Part shown: positions 48,170-61,900 of the stretch, one piece after another
How positions within the stretch are numbered: the first letter of the stretch is position 1
Layout of the letters: each line of letters starts with the position of its first letter
NCBI GenBank assembly: GCA_021234535.1
Contig: CM037840.1
Location: 20,462,302-20,526,301, forward strand
Source of the DNA: Stichopus chloronotus
Taxonomy: Eukaryota > Echinodermata > Holothuroidea > Aspidochirotida > Stichopodidae
Reading direction: 5' to 3'
Length of the DNA: 64,000 nt
Made by a program: the position numbers and the translations under genes
The notes under the pieces: model-generated
What the model was told of the DNA's origin: nothing
Databases searched by the model: none
Seen by the model: the letters and a program-made list of their open reading frames with translations, nothing else

Positions 48170-51100
48170 TACTAAAGCTCACGGAAATAAAGAATTGAAT
48201 TATTATTACGTAAAACAGACTGCATATCTTGCCAAACCAAGTTTGCACCAAGCAAGTTACGTCCCCTCACCAAAATAACGAAACGATGGTATTAATTCAA
48301 ATCAGTAAGTAAAGATCGTACTAAACAACACAACTTCTGTCTACCCCAACCTCTAGTAAAAATCGAAAGAATATTCGACAATGATCGCACAACGATCCAC
48401 TTGGTGCAAAACCTCTCTCGTTTTTTTCTCCAAGGTAAATCCAACATAAGTCAGACTTTTTGGCTCTCCGGAATTCCATTCAGCTTATCAAATATTTTTC
48501 TGCAACTGGTTTATTCCTATATGTCGACAAAAGCTTGTAATAAAGCGTTACACACCGGTATTAGACACAAAATGCCCAGATTCAACCTACAATTTAACTA
48601 GTCTCTTCTCTTTCTTTCTCCCCAACCGCGAAGTCCAAATTCACTGCAAATCTTATCCGAGCGATACCCTTAACGCAGGCATACCTTTACGTCACCTGAA
48701 TATTCTCCAGGCTACAAACTGCAAATTCAGTCAGTATGTCGATAATAATGATATAGAACGCACCAAAAAAAAAAAAAAAAAAACCGAAATTAACAATTTC
48801 TTACCTTGAAAGCTGATGCTTCCTGAAACTGACGTCTCGAAATTGATTTTTCTTAATACACTCTCGGAAACACTTTCGGAAACAAACTTTACCTTTCATC
48901 GTCGATGCAATAAATCTTCCATTCCGTTGCTGGGTGCTGGGCACGACTGCAATATCTCCATCGTCTCTCTGTTAACTCCGATGTTCCGTCCGATATCCTC
49001 GAAAAGGTTGCCCAAAAAATCCATCCCATTCCTAACTATAGAAGAATTTTTCTCACCACTGTAGCTGACGCCAATGAGTAAATTCTGAATGGAATTCGTG
49101 CAAGTTGCAACCCATATCGGCTAGTTCGTAAAATCCCTGGTTACATTGGTAGGTGTCATACCCACAATCCTGACAACGCAGTATACGTTTTTTTTTTTCT
49201 TTTTCATTTCTTCAGAGTCTTTAACATTTGAGACTGTTCAAGGGTAACTACTCGGTTGTAGGTAGTAGATTTGAACGCCAGCTACTAAAATACCAAGCAG
49301 CTACAATGCATTTCACAAAACATCGTAATTATGCAGAAACTCCTCTTCCTTTAATCCGCATTCCTTTCTCGTCTCACTTCCATTATATTACAAGTGAACT
49401 GGTACAGCTTCTTTTAAGAATACAGGGTGATTGTAGACAATCCTCATTTGAAGGGCTAATCCATTGTTGTCAATGGATAGTTTTGCCTTAAAAAGAAAAG
49501 GAGGGAAAATGTTACACGCAGCTCATCCACAGACCCTTGCAGGACCTTTCGTCAGGGTGATTAGGGGTGAATATCTATCATTACACATATGTATCTAGCT
49601 ATATGTCCCTGTTTTTAAAGTCTATTTGATACGCATCTAGGAAAGAGCTCGCTTTATTACAAATTTGCAGAGTGAAACTCAGAGCAAAAATCCGTTGAAA
49701 TTGTGCTAATATCTATTACCGTTTTTGACATACCCTTTTTCAAATGTTGATGAAAAAAAAATGATAAAGTGGGGTAGTTCTCGGCGGTCAGTATTTCTTT
49801 ATAGTGAACATTTTCATATTTTACAAAGGTCTCGTATTTTGCAAGTGATACCAATATCATATAACACGGAACTCATGCTACCATGAAACAAAACAAAAGG
49901 CACATAAAGAATATCCTTGAAATAAGAGGTAACATAAGACATATGATGGAGTCCCTCTCTTGACGTCATATATTTGTATACTTAGCCAATGCTCATAGTT
50001 TACGATGCAGTTATAAGACAGGAATTCTGTGTCTGTAAAATCGTCCAATATTCTATAGATTTTAATGACATTTGTGGCTATTTTCTTAATGAATAATACA
50101 GACAATATATCCCAAAATGTATTTTTCGCACCGTATCTCATAACATTTGTTTCTTTTTTAAGGAGAACGGAGCACAGTATTTACAACAACTAGTTGTCGG
50201 TTCAAATTGATCACCAGCTCAACTTTAACACCAGCTTCATCCTACACTGTCCAATGTCGGAATCAATGCCACCAGAAACTCATGAATTAGTACATCCAAA
50301 AGTCTTACGAGAATGTCATGAAAACTAATTAAACCGAGGGCCACCATCAGATGGCGCGTGGCGTGCGTAACAGTTCAGAACGACGGAAAAGCGTGTCCCA
50401 CGCATTGAGGTTAAATTTAAGGCATTCTAATTTCGAGATGTTTTGTGTTACAATTTTAATTTTCGGTGATATGATTCTTTCAGTATATATTTTTCTTCAT
50501 GTAACTTTTTATCAGTAAACAGATACCCCCTGAGATGACTATTAAAGTAGAATACTCTGAATGCATGGTTAAAAAATGGAAAGTTCCAAGGTAAGTCGGC
50601 GAATGGGGAGACTTTACTCAAGTATATCAGGTAACCAGGGTTAGATGCAATCTGTTGCAGCGTGTTGTATCTTTTGAAGTTTTGTGTTTTCCCCAGAGAT
50701 CCTAGTTTCCCTTAATCTAACAATGATACTTTACTTCGTGCTGAACAATTTTTAACCTTTGCTATAATTTTTACCGTTACCATAACAAAGCGGAGTTTCT
50801 ATTGCACCTATAACTATTGTAAATGACTACGCATATGTATAAAGTACAATTTTAACAGAAGATAACGTGAAATGGATGACCGCTGGCCTATAGGGGAGAG
50901 GTATATGGGACGGGTACCAGCATTCCCTCCGAGGTAACCGTAGATGGAATCAGGTGAAATAGTTTGCAGAAAGTGTGCCAGACTGATGTCTGAGAGACAA
51001 TATATTATAATCTCTGAGAAACTCAATGGCAAATTTACTAAAGAACCATTCATGCTGAACCTCTCTAAACTGATCGATGTCAGCAGTAAATGCCTGTGTT

Positions 51101-52200
51101 TAGTACAACATGCAATGATGAAGCTGACTAGCATGCACATTACACTTGGGCATCCAACGCACACATAAAACCGTGAAAGAAGTCAAAAGCTGTATCAAAC
51201 GAGAGATATGCTGAAAACAATAGTAAAGAAACGTCCCATTAACCATGCAGCCGAGTACACCTTAAATCCTGCCAGAGACACAGTAGCCACGGTAAGGTCT
51301 AGCTGTCTACAGTCAAGGTATTAGCTACACAAATTTAAGTGCCGTCTGGGTCTAAGTTGATCACTATTATGTAGTCCAAGAACGTTCGATTGAAAAGTCA
51401 AAAGGCTGCTTTTCCCGTCATAGTAACTACATTTTGTGACGTTAATGCCACGTGGAAAAGCTAAATTGATTGTGAATTTCGCGCGGTGACTAATTGTTGC
51501 TGGCGGTGCCCATCACAGTTACAACCCTGATTGCGTCGTCTAGCAAGACACGAGTAGCCTGGGAATAGAGGGGGCTCTTGTCATTTATATTTATTTATTG
51601 GCTAGAGCATTCCCACACTGTCGCTATTTGTCAGCCTAGAATCACCAGGCCTACTGAAATTGTCAATCTGGCGACTTTTTAAAACTTAATTTCTTCCATT
51701 TTTTAAGGGCGGTTGCTTTCCTTAAGTATTTGTCTTTTCCCCTAATACGTGCTTTTTAAATGGATTGTGTATTTTCACCCCTAAAAAAATGTGATATCCT
51801 TTTATTTTGATGTAATATTTTAGCATTTCTAAGACACACCTCGCTTCCAAGGCATTTCCCTCGAATTGTAATTTACAAGTTCTCAACACAGTCTTAACTT
51901 TTTCGTTTTATTTGAGAGTATTTCAAAACTTTAAACGGAATTTACAAAACTGTTCTGTTTTCAATCTGATAATTTCCCACAACTATCTAGTTGTATCAAT
52001 GAGATTTAGTTAATTGTATTTTTTTTATGAAATGGTAAATTCTTATTTGTACAAAGTGATTTCCTATGATTTTGAAACCTCCATTCGAAAATTTCCTTAC
52101 AATAGTATTAGAACTAAATCCTCGAATGTCAAATTGTTCAGTTTTTATTGGTCAATATTAAATCAATGAAACCTGATTGACCATTCTGATAGATATCAAT
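48170..52200. other. Non-coding stretch; no gene recognised
   Basis: A poly-A run lies at 48,766-48,783. Isolated exon-like pieces (minus-strand 42-residue frame at 48,896-49,024; plus-strand 50,535-50,590 ending at a gtaagt donor; plus-strand 50,944-51,168 with a CRKC motif) are not joined into any gene. Confidence 0.35.
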
Positions 52201-52226
52201 GAATCACCTCTGGTCAAATAATTAAA

Positions 52227-53245
52227 GCCACGACTAAATGATAGTGGTGCACTGGAGATTCATAGCCTAGTGGTAAGGTACCTGAAGCCACGACTAAATG
52301 ATAGTGGTGCACTGGAGATTCATAGCCTAGTGGTAAGGTACCTGAAGCCACGACTAAATGATGGTGTTGCACTGGAGATTCATAGCCTAGTGGTAAGGTA
52401 CCTGAAGCCACGACTAAATGATGGTGTTGCACTGGAGATTCATAGCCTAGTGGTAAGGTACCTGAAGCCACGACTAAATGATAGTGGTGCACTGGAGATT
52501 CATAGCCTAGTGGTAAGGTACCTGAAGCCACGACTAAATGATAGTGGTGCACTGGAGATTCATAGCCTAGTGGTAAGGTACCTGAAGCCACGACTAAATG
52601 ATAGTGTTGCACTGGAGATTCATAGCCTAGTGATAAGGTACCTGAAGCCGCGACTAAATGATAGTGGTGCACTGGAGATTCATAGCCTAGTGGTAAGGTA
52701 CCTGAAGCCACGACTAAATGATGGTGTTGCACTGGAGATTCATAGCCTAGTGGTAAGGTACCTGAAGCCACGACTAAATGATAGTGTTGCACTGGAGATT
52801 CATAGCCTAGTGATAAGGTACCTGAAGCCGCGACTAAATGATAGTGGTGCACTGGAGATTCATAGCCTAGTGGTAAGGTACCTGAAGCCACGACTAAATG
52901 ATGGTGTTGCACTGGAGATTCATAGCCTAGTGATAAGGTACCTGAAGCCACGACTAAATGATAGTGGTGCACTGGAGATTCATAGCCTAGTGGTAAGGTA
53001 CCTGAAGCCACGACTAAATGATAGTGTTGCACTGGAGATTCATAGCCTAGTGATAAGGTACCTGAAGCCACGACTAAATGATAGTGTTGCACTGGAGATT
53101 CATAGCCTAGTGGCAAGGTACCTGAAGCCACAACTAAATGATAGTGTTGCACTGGAGATTCATAGCCTAGTGGTAAGGTACCTGGAGCCACGACTAAATG
53201 ATAGTGTTACACTCGAGATTCATAGCCTAGTGATAAGGTACCTGA
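52227..53245. repeat. 60-bp satellite array, ~17 copies, open on both strands
   Basis: The unit starts CATAGCCTAGTGGTAAGGTA and ends GTGCACTGGAGATT, with an exact 60-bp period from 52,261 to 53,240. Variants differ at few positions (TGGT/TGAT/TGGC, CCACGAC/CCGCGAC/CCACAAC, AGTGGTG/GGTGTTG/AGTGTTG). The outermost units on both sides are most diverged. Because 60 is 20 codons and no stop falls in one frame of each strand, 339- and 325-codon frames appear; these are best read as artefacts. The TAGCCTAGTGG core resembles a tRNA A box. Confidence 0.97.
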
Positions 53246-53289
53246 AAGTAAAACTTCCGTTTGGCTACAAGTTTTTTGTGAATACATAA

Positions 53290-54100
53290 TATGATACTTG
53301 CTTTGCACATCAATATCACACCATGCATCTTACATGAGAACATGGCAATGAAGTTTTCTGGGTTAGGAAAAAGTAACATATTAACTTTCTTTGTCACATG
53401 TACAATAACAGGACAACATTGAACTGTGCATTTACTCGGGGATAATGCACGATCGCCATCTTGAATCCAGCGATAGCATTAACCGGGAGTGCATTATACT
53501 CTGCTTAATGCACAGGTCCAGCGTTGATTAACTTTCTTTATTCATACACAGTTGGATTTTGAAGAAAAAGATTAGCACAAAATAAACTCGTCTTTGTAAA
53601 TGACCACATTTTAATTGAAAACAACCCTGAGAAGAGCTAATATCATTGATTAAAAACAAGTCAACATACGTTCTTGCAAGATTGATAAAATACCAATATT
53701 GTTTTGTACATCACAACGTAAGATAAGAGACAACAAAACGCTATCAATCTATGGTTTTATTGCATTCATCTGGTGACAGTATATTTTTTTTCGTAATGAT
53801 ATCGCTAACATGTCAGACAAGATGTCCATTTTGTATATTGGTGGAGAAAATAGCTTGGAAAACAAAACCTCACCTTGTATGCATAAATCATCAAAACTGG
53901 CTAGTTGTGAAAATCTAGCAGGATACAGAATACAATTAATGATAAAAAAAATCTACCACTACTTTCACTTTCTTAATTAAGTATAGGCCTTGTACTTGAA
54001 TCTTCATAATTAAAATGGTGGGAAGTGACAACCAGCAATGAGTGCAGTACTTTACTTGAAAGTGAAGTTTTGAGTTTCCTTTATATCTGAATTTTGCAAG
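53290..54100. other. Non-coding stretch; no gene recognised
   Basis: AT-rich single-copy-looking sequence. Possible minus-strand AATAAA signals (TTTATT on the plus strand at about 53,537 and 53,757) are far from the EXOSC6 stop and cannot be assigned to it. Confidence 0.35.
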
Positions 54101-54114
54101 AATTCATAGAAAGA

Positions 54115-54460
54115 CTTGTACAATTTGTTGCATGTAAACAGTACAACGAGGATGTGCACACAAAGTACAGCATGATGTGGCAAACACAGGCATGTCGTAC
54201 ACACACACGCAAAGGGACATTGAGCAGACACAGTTCCACACATTGCACTCACGCAGTGTGGCATGTACCATGAACACACACAGCCTAGAATGTTGCAAAC
54301 AAACAGTATGGCATTTTATACAGACACAGTATGGCATGTTGCACGAACACCCAGCACATATTTTTGTGCACAAACAGTATAGCATATTTATACACACACA
54401 GTGTGATGTTGCACAAGTGCACACAGTCTGCGTTGTTGTACACACATACAGGTTTATACC
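54115..54460. repeat. Degenerate ~28-bp CACACAGTATGGCATGTTGC minisatellite
   Basis: Units close to ACACACAGTATGGCATGTTGCA recur with spacing of roughly 25-30 bp. A second short patch is at about 54,885-54,975. The cysteine-rich minus-strand frame (54,104-54,580) is produced by this repeat. Confidence 0.8.
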
Positions 54461-55805
54461 GCCAAACGGGGACCCCTTCATTTTACTATTCAACCGTGGA
54501 CGGCTGTAAATAAACATTGTAGAAGGATATATCGATGGGAAATAATACCCTTTGCCACAACAATAAATAGGGGCGCTCAAATTTTTGTCAGTTAATACTT
54601 ATCACTGTAATAGTGAGTGTGTATCGGTTTGTCACTAGGGAATCGTGAACATGGTATCTTACACACATACACCTGCAAAAGAGGACGTAACCCAACACTA
54701 TCTTAATGGGGACTTCGTCTATACTCCTTCAAATTCAATAGATAGCTTCATGGCCCCCTCATATATCGCATGAAGTCTATTTAAAAGCCAACTTTGAAAC
54801 AGGGACCGTCCCCAATTCCAGATGGGTCCCCGATTGGTATGGGTGATTTCCCACAAGGGTCCCCGATTCACACCAATTGTCAACGCACACATAGTATGGC
54901 ATCTTACACACATAGTAGGGCATACTGAACACACACAGCCTGTATACAAACAGTGTGGAAATGTACACACAGATCTTTCACAGCATGAAAAATAATGTTC
55001 CATAAAATTCTCTTCATGATTTACTATGAAAGCAATCATTCTTATATATATGGTCACAGCTAAGATTTGCGTAAAGTTGTAGGATAAAATGCAGTCATAG
55101 GATAGGGTGCTCAATGATGTATAGAGCTTAAAGGTTGATCCATCCTTTACACTTCCAGTGTTTTTATACAACTGAAGAACATTGAACACATGTGATACTA
55201 TATGTGTTGCAACCTTCACATAACCTTGTTTGCAGGTCAGTGTATGCCTTGGCCCTTTCTAGTCGGTAAAGGCTACTTTTCTCAAAGATGTTGGAGTGAA
55301 CTTAAAAATAAAATGAAGCCTCTGATATTAACAGACATTTCGCTGCTTACCAAGGACGGAGAACCGTCTTGATCACCTTCACGTCTTGAATTCGATGTTA
55401 AAGATTTTCAAGTCATGTTGTATTTTCTTTATAAGTCACATGGCGATGATTGTATGTGGCTATGACAGATCCCAACTCTGGAAATACCTTAGACAAGCTG
55501 GTGAGTGATTTCATTTCATGGGGATCAAAATCATATAAAGTTACCTAGCAACAAACTTTGCACAATAGGGACTCCCTTCTCTTCGAGTCCATAAATGTCT
55601 CCATCGACTCTTTTCAGACCCTCAGTTTGGTGACGTCTGAATCTATCAAGACAAGCAAAGCTTGTTGAAGACATTGAACAAATCTCTGGGATCGACTCTC
55701 TTGACGATCCTCTCGTCGTGTTGTAGGTTGGAAAAGCTTTGACAGCCTCATGTGACCAGAATCGTTTTAAGAAAATTCTCTCTCTAGGCTGTGAAAAATG
55801 AGGTC

Positions 55806-55922
55806 TCATCTATCACCATCTTTTTCTCTTTGGAGCTTGTGTTTGGTTGCCACTGACCTCCGAATGGACTCGTGGACTATCGGGTAAATCTTTTGACATC
55901 CCTCAGTACAAACTTGGATGGC
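55806..55922 (-). CDS. EXOSC6: EXOSC6 last coding exon with stop
   Basis: The acceptor is tatgtcaacag. It encodes [20 protein letters not shown] then [18 protein letters not shown] and TGA at 55808-55806. The EGCQ(K/R)xYP helix is the conserved C-terminal signature of EXOSC6. The basic, charged tail is typical of the invertebrate proteins. Confidence 0.93.
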   Translation of the reverse strand, partial: AIQVCTEGCQKIYPIVHESIRRSVATKHKLQREKDGDR

Positions 55923-58900
55923 CTGTTGACATAAGAGAGAAATATGATATGTGTGTAAACATGGCAAAGAGAACAGAATCACTGGGAAAAGTCTATTACA
56001 GATTCAAAGAACAGAAATGATTTCTGGTTGATGAAAAATTTCAAGGCAAGTTTCTATAAAACCAACAGTAATTGCACTTATTACAGTTAGTCCCTTCCAG
56101 TCTCCACAAAGGCAACAGTAGTTTCACTCACAAAATCAGCCCTTTGCAGTCTCCATAAAAGCAACTGCAATTACACTGTTTTAAATGAGTAGTCCCTGTA
56201 ACATTAATTGAACTTATTTTAAATACGTCTGTTGCAGTCCCCATAAAAGTAACATTAATTTTACATTAACAGAAGTCTCTTGCAGTCTCCAAAAAAGCAA
56301 CAGTAATTACATCTATCAACATTAGTCTTTTCAGTCCACACAAAAGTAAACATAATTACACTGATTAACAGTCGTCTTTTCCAGTCCCCATAAAAGCTAC
56401 AATAATCACATCTTCTGAAAATAGTTTTTTGCTGTCTCCATAAATGAGGCAGAGGTTTACATCTATTGAAATAGTCTCTTTCAGCCCCACCAAAGTAACA
56501 GATAATCCATTGATCAACAAAAGTCTCATGCAGTTTCTATCTAAGCAAAAGGAGTCTACATGAACAGTGCAGTGGTGAAACGCACCAAAATATGAAAACA
56601 AGTAAAGTGTCAGATTTGAAACTCATTTCTCCGTCAATAACAGAGAGATTGCCGTGCAATGAGAAACAATTGCTAACAGCCATTAAAATAAGCAGACTCT
56701 ATTTGTGAGCTCAACGACGTCGGTGAAGATACCTAAGAGCACCCCAGTCCACCAGTCTTGAAAGCAGTGATCTTTACCGATCTTAACACATGACATTCCA
56801 TCCCACTCACTTTTAAAAGTCTGTCACAGCTGACGTGGCCTCTTTGAAGCATAGCTGATGTCTGATTGATCGAAGGCAACAGACCCATCGTGAGAGTAGA
56901 ATTATTGTCCAATCCCATCAAGGTTACTTCTTCATGGTAAGTTGGATCCATTAACACAATATCCTCTGACAACCTCTGTTAAATATAAAAGTGAAAGTAA
57001 CAAAAATGTCAATAGCATGCCATGTAGGATTCTGGGACGAGGGGGTGGGGGATTCTCCTGCAGACACGTTCATGTGAAGGACGCAGGTGTTCCAAATATC
57101 ACAACTGCAAAAAAAGTACTTTGTATTTTGCAATACATGGCAACTTAATGCTTTATTGCACCTGTTGTCACACATGGGGAGTTGTAGCTTTATTTGAATC
57201 CCTCACTAAGAGATGCAAAAAAAGAAAAATTGAGACAGATATCTGCACTCGATATTGCAAGGTCAAAGTAGTGATATGAATTCATTGGATTAGTCTTTAA
57301 GTTGTGCCAGTTTTGGAAATTTGGAAATTTTTATGAAAAATTGTTTGCCAATGGTTAATACATTGTGGTAAAAAAAAATTATGTTCTGTCAGAGATTTGC
57401 AATAAGTCATTTTGACTGTTAATTACCCTATGATTCTTCCTTCAAATTTTGTGTATCAGATGTTCAAAATCTCTTCTTTTGACCATTTATCATCAACCTA
57501 TGAGCAATACTCAGCAGCTGTGGACAAACTATCATGAATTTTGTGAACCAAACAATGAGCCCCCTCTAATGAGTTGATGTGAGGAACTCACACACTTATC
57601 AAACCTAAGAAGTAAATGAGGAGCAGCTTCCCCCCTTTCATCATAACTACAATCTTGGACAAAATACCTTACGGCAAAATGTCCCAACAATTTTGTCCAA
57701 GACTGTAGCTTTTGGACAATAGTTAACAACCTCCTCCCCTACCCTGAACCCCCAACCTCCCCCCCCCATTGAGAGCTTTAAAAGTAGGTGAATGGGGACG
57801 ACTCAAGGTAAATACTATACGAGGAGAATTACTACACAATCTCGAGTGAAAATGACAGAACGAAATGTTCTGTACGTTTAATGTACAGCATTCACATTTT
57901 ACACCAGAATGGTGATTTTTCTATGCAACAATGATACTCGTCTACAGTACGTCCAAATACATTTAATTTATGTATAGCATTGCATTGGCCTGTTTGAAAT
58001 TCACCCTGATAGATTCGGAAATTTTTGACCAGGAAATGCTGCGTACTAATGTAGTATTTCCATTAGAACAGACTTGCTGTTTTCTTGCAATTAACACTTG
58101 GAATTTCAAAACTTACCATGAAAATTCATGTTCTGGTGTTAAAAGAAAAACTCATTACCGTGACATTTACACCAAGTTTCTTTTGAGACGTGCAACCTGA
58201 TAATGTATGTATCTGCATATCTCCAAAATTTATCCTCCTCCTGATTTCACAGTATGAAATTAGTAAAATGACAAGGGCAGGGGGAGTTTCTAAGATTTGA
58301 TTATCACATGTTAGAACCATCTTCATCGTTGTTGTGAGGTAAAAAAATAACACGATTGAAGTCACAGTAATATGTCAACAGCATACAGGTCACCCCCCCT
58401 TCCCTCCTTAAGCATATTTTTGGGTGTTCTAAGATGTTCCTACTTGTCATATCATTATCACCCAGTTGGGCTGTTCTCCAATATGGAATGCAAATTTCCA
58501 GTTAAAGGGTCTTACATAATTGGAGATGCCAGTAATTGGCATATGTGCTGTACAGATGAAACATTTTACTATCGCTGAAGAAAGAAAAGCATTCAGTGCA
58601 CAACATGAAGGAGTTTGTCTGAACTGTCTGTTCCCAGCACTTTAATTTTGAGCAGAAGCAGGCAAAGTACATGCAACATACTTTAAGTTATATTTCATTC
58701 CAAAGTTATGCAGAAGAGTGAAGTGGTTGCATGCTATGCTAATTGCAGAAGAGTAGGGTACGGCATATCTACAGTATGTCAGAGCACCTACGCTATAGAC
58801 CGTTGATGCGCGTCGCACTTGTGTTTGCAGGGTACAACCGGGAACGGTACTTCGGAACTTTCTTTCTAGTTTCCTCACTTCTGTCGCATCTCAGATGCAC

Positions 58901-61900
58901 AAAGCGTTAATGAAGCCAAGAGAGCCATGAGGCTAGATCAACTACATTCCACCTAGTTTTATCATTTCATTGTCATATTAAAAGAGCTTGTGCCCCTAGT
59001 ATTTACCCTGTTTTTTACAAGGTAGGTCTATAATTTTGGCCTGGTAAGTGCCATTTTCCAGAGATCTGGACCTATTTCAGCGTTACACTTAGATAGTCTT
59101 CTATAGGCTTTCCCCCTCCTTGACAAACATCTGGCTTCACCTTGTTCATGCACTATGCATCATAACAACATGTGCCAATGTTTCAAAAATACTGTAGATA
59201 CCCTTAAGTCTGAGGTAATTTTATCTCTTGTAAATAGCAAGAATATGCTTTCACCATTTATAGGGTGCAATCTAATCAATCATAGGTAGAAATGGTACAA
59301 TCTACAGCTGCTGTTGGATTGGTTTCAAATCACCAGTTTCATTCCAGATAGATGCAACAGCATCGGTCATTGTGTGCTAGAATTCCCCTTTCAGCATGAG
59401 TGAATGTTTGACAATGATTTGTATGAGAGTGCACAATGTATCTGAATGCATTTGTTTATAAGTATCGTAGGTGTCATATTGTAAGTGTTATATCCAAGTC
59501 TTTTGTCTGTAAGGGGTCAAATTATAAATGATACAGTGACATGGGGAAAGTGTCCATGGAAAGTTTTCCTACATTCTAAAGGCTCTCAGATCCAATTTGG
59601 AACAACAAAAGTGAACAGTTGTGAATTTTAATTCTAAAATTTTTTTTCATTGGTATAAATTCTACAATTGATTTTTCTGGCCCACCTTTGGGTAAGGCCA
59701 TGGCCCCATTGGATCAGTTGGGAGCAATGCCTGATGTTAAAACATCTACTTAAGAGACTCACCAGAGAGCAAGCGGTAACTATGTCATACATCTCGATAG
59801 CTGCATCTGCCACTGCCACTGATGAAGCGATTATTGATGCTGCCAAAGCTAAAGAAAGCAAAACAAGAGAAAAGGGGAAATCTTACAGTGGATATCAATC
59901 AGCAACGGCTCATGAAGAGTTTGTAGTGTTGTGTGTGGTGAACATTACACTCTACTGTGCTAAGAGGTCATACAAAGTTCAGTTTCCAGTGTTTCTCCCA
60001 AGTTCACTAAATTGTTCTCTATTCTCTTCTGCCAGTCAGTGCAAATAGAGAAATACACTAGAAATGGAAGGGCAGGGGCTGTTACGTGGAATAATTTTGT
60101 AATAATTAGGGGATTGGTTGATTCATGGGTGGCAACGATTTGCATATGGATTATATGACTCTGATTGGTCAACGTCATCATCGACCTTGTGACTCTCAAA
60201 CTCAGAGGCATGGGCTCGGGTTTCTGCAGCCATGAGGCTCAGCACTGGTAACATTGTCGTTGAACTCTGTATCTCTGTATACTACGTAGGCCGACTGTGT
60301 CATCGTATTTTTTTTCCTCTCCCTTCTATCATCATCATGTAGCTGTTTATTTTCAACTTTCGATCATCATCGTGGACTTAATCTACATAATTTGTGTGTG
60401 CCAGTCCAATCAATTAATAACTGAAACTCTTATTGATCAAATCAAATCAAACCCTCTCTCTATCTGGATTTCTGTTCTGACATCTCTCTCTCTGTGCTGT
60501 ACAAGTGACTTTCTGTATCATCAACACCTGGGATATCCGCCATCGGAGCAGTTCATACCACGACTGTAAACCCCTAAAAACATATATCACATTTCACAGT
60601 TGCACACCAAGTCAGTAGCTTACTTGACTTTTAAACATTCCACTTCAGTTTTAATATTTGTTTTCAAAGTTTCTTTGGAAATTAAATCAAAATAAAAGAC
60701 ATAACTCGCGGAATCTAACAGAGCAAATTGTGAATATAAACAGCAGCAACAAAGTTGGTTGACATCATGATTCTTCCACTCCTGATTTTCTTTCTCTGAC
60801 ACTAAAACTCCTCCCATGCCCCACATATCAATCAACGACAACCTGTTCGACATACTGTACAACCAAGATGTCAACCCATCCAAGCCAATCCTGTGTCTGG
60901 CTGTGCTTTTACATCTTTGTGCCGCACTTTAATACTCACCACTTCCATCGTTCTCCAAGACTTTGATGTTGATATCGACTTGCGATTTTGGAAACTTGTG
61001 CTGTTGATGAAGAATAACAGACAGTGAAACAGAATACTCATTCTAGAAGAATTATAACTGCAACTTCTGAGTTTGAAGGTACACTCCTTTCCATGTATAC
61101 AAACAAAATAGACATGGAATATTGAATTTTGTGACAGCTAAACATTCCTTTTGATATTGTCACATTTTAAACTAGACAATGCAGAAAAACACATTTAAAA
61201 ATAAGAGACAAAAAGACTGTTGGTGCTTAGTGCAAAGGAAAGTCTATGGCACAAATAGCTGAAAAAAAAATATCAAAAGCTCAAATACAGTAACAGGAAA
61301 AGATACATTTTAGTTAAAGATTACTGGATATAAGTAGTGTACTGTACAGTGAGGGGACACTTCTTTGTGGGAACAGTATGTACAGTATTTCAGTACCTTC
61401 TTGTACTCTATAGATAAATGTAAGAATGTGATTATGTGATTAACATTAATGTAACTACATTATTCCAGGTGAGTCATAACTGTACAATGGTGTTTTGTGA
61501 AGGTTGTACTATGCATTCAATCTTTGAAAGGCAAAAGGGTATGAAAAAGTCATTTGATACTGTACCTTCCAGTTGTGTCAGACTGTGTCTTGGCATCCGA
61601 TTATGTAAAAACAACTCTTACCAAATTCTATGAGCCACAAGTGTCCAAAAGTGTATGAAGTAAAGTTAATTCAATGCAAATGTATTACTGTACAAAATGG
61701 GATGTTTACTCTAACCCTCTGTGATTATGTGGTCACCACTTACTAGGAGCATGATAACAATAGCAATTTAAGATAATAAGTTTGCTGACAAAATTGAGCT
61801 GGAAAACTGACTTAGTGTCTTCTTGCTGTTCTAAAAGCTTGACAATTACTCCCTATAAATCCATAAATTCTTATTGACACTAATTTTGTAAATAACATCC

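Noticed and set aside
50535..50590. Possible exon MTIKVEYSECMVKKWKVP with a gtaagt donor
   Set aside because: No downstream exon in a matching phase with a recognisable domain; the 50,944 frame with CRKC could not be joined convincingly.
52214..53289. Two long open frames (339 codons plus strand, 325 codons minus strand) as genes
   Set aside because: They coincide exactly with the 60-bp array. A 60-bp period keeps any stop-free frame open indefinitely, and both strands are equally open, which argues for an artefact.
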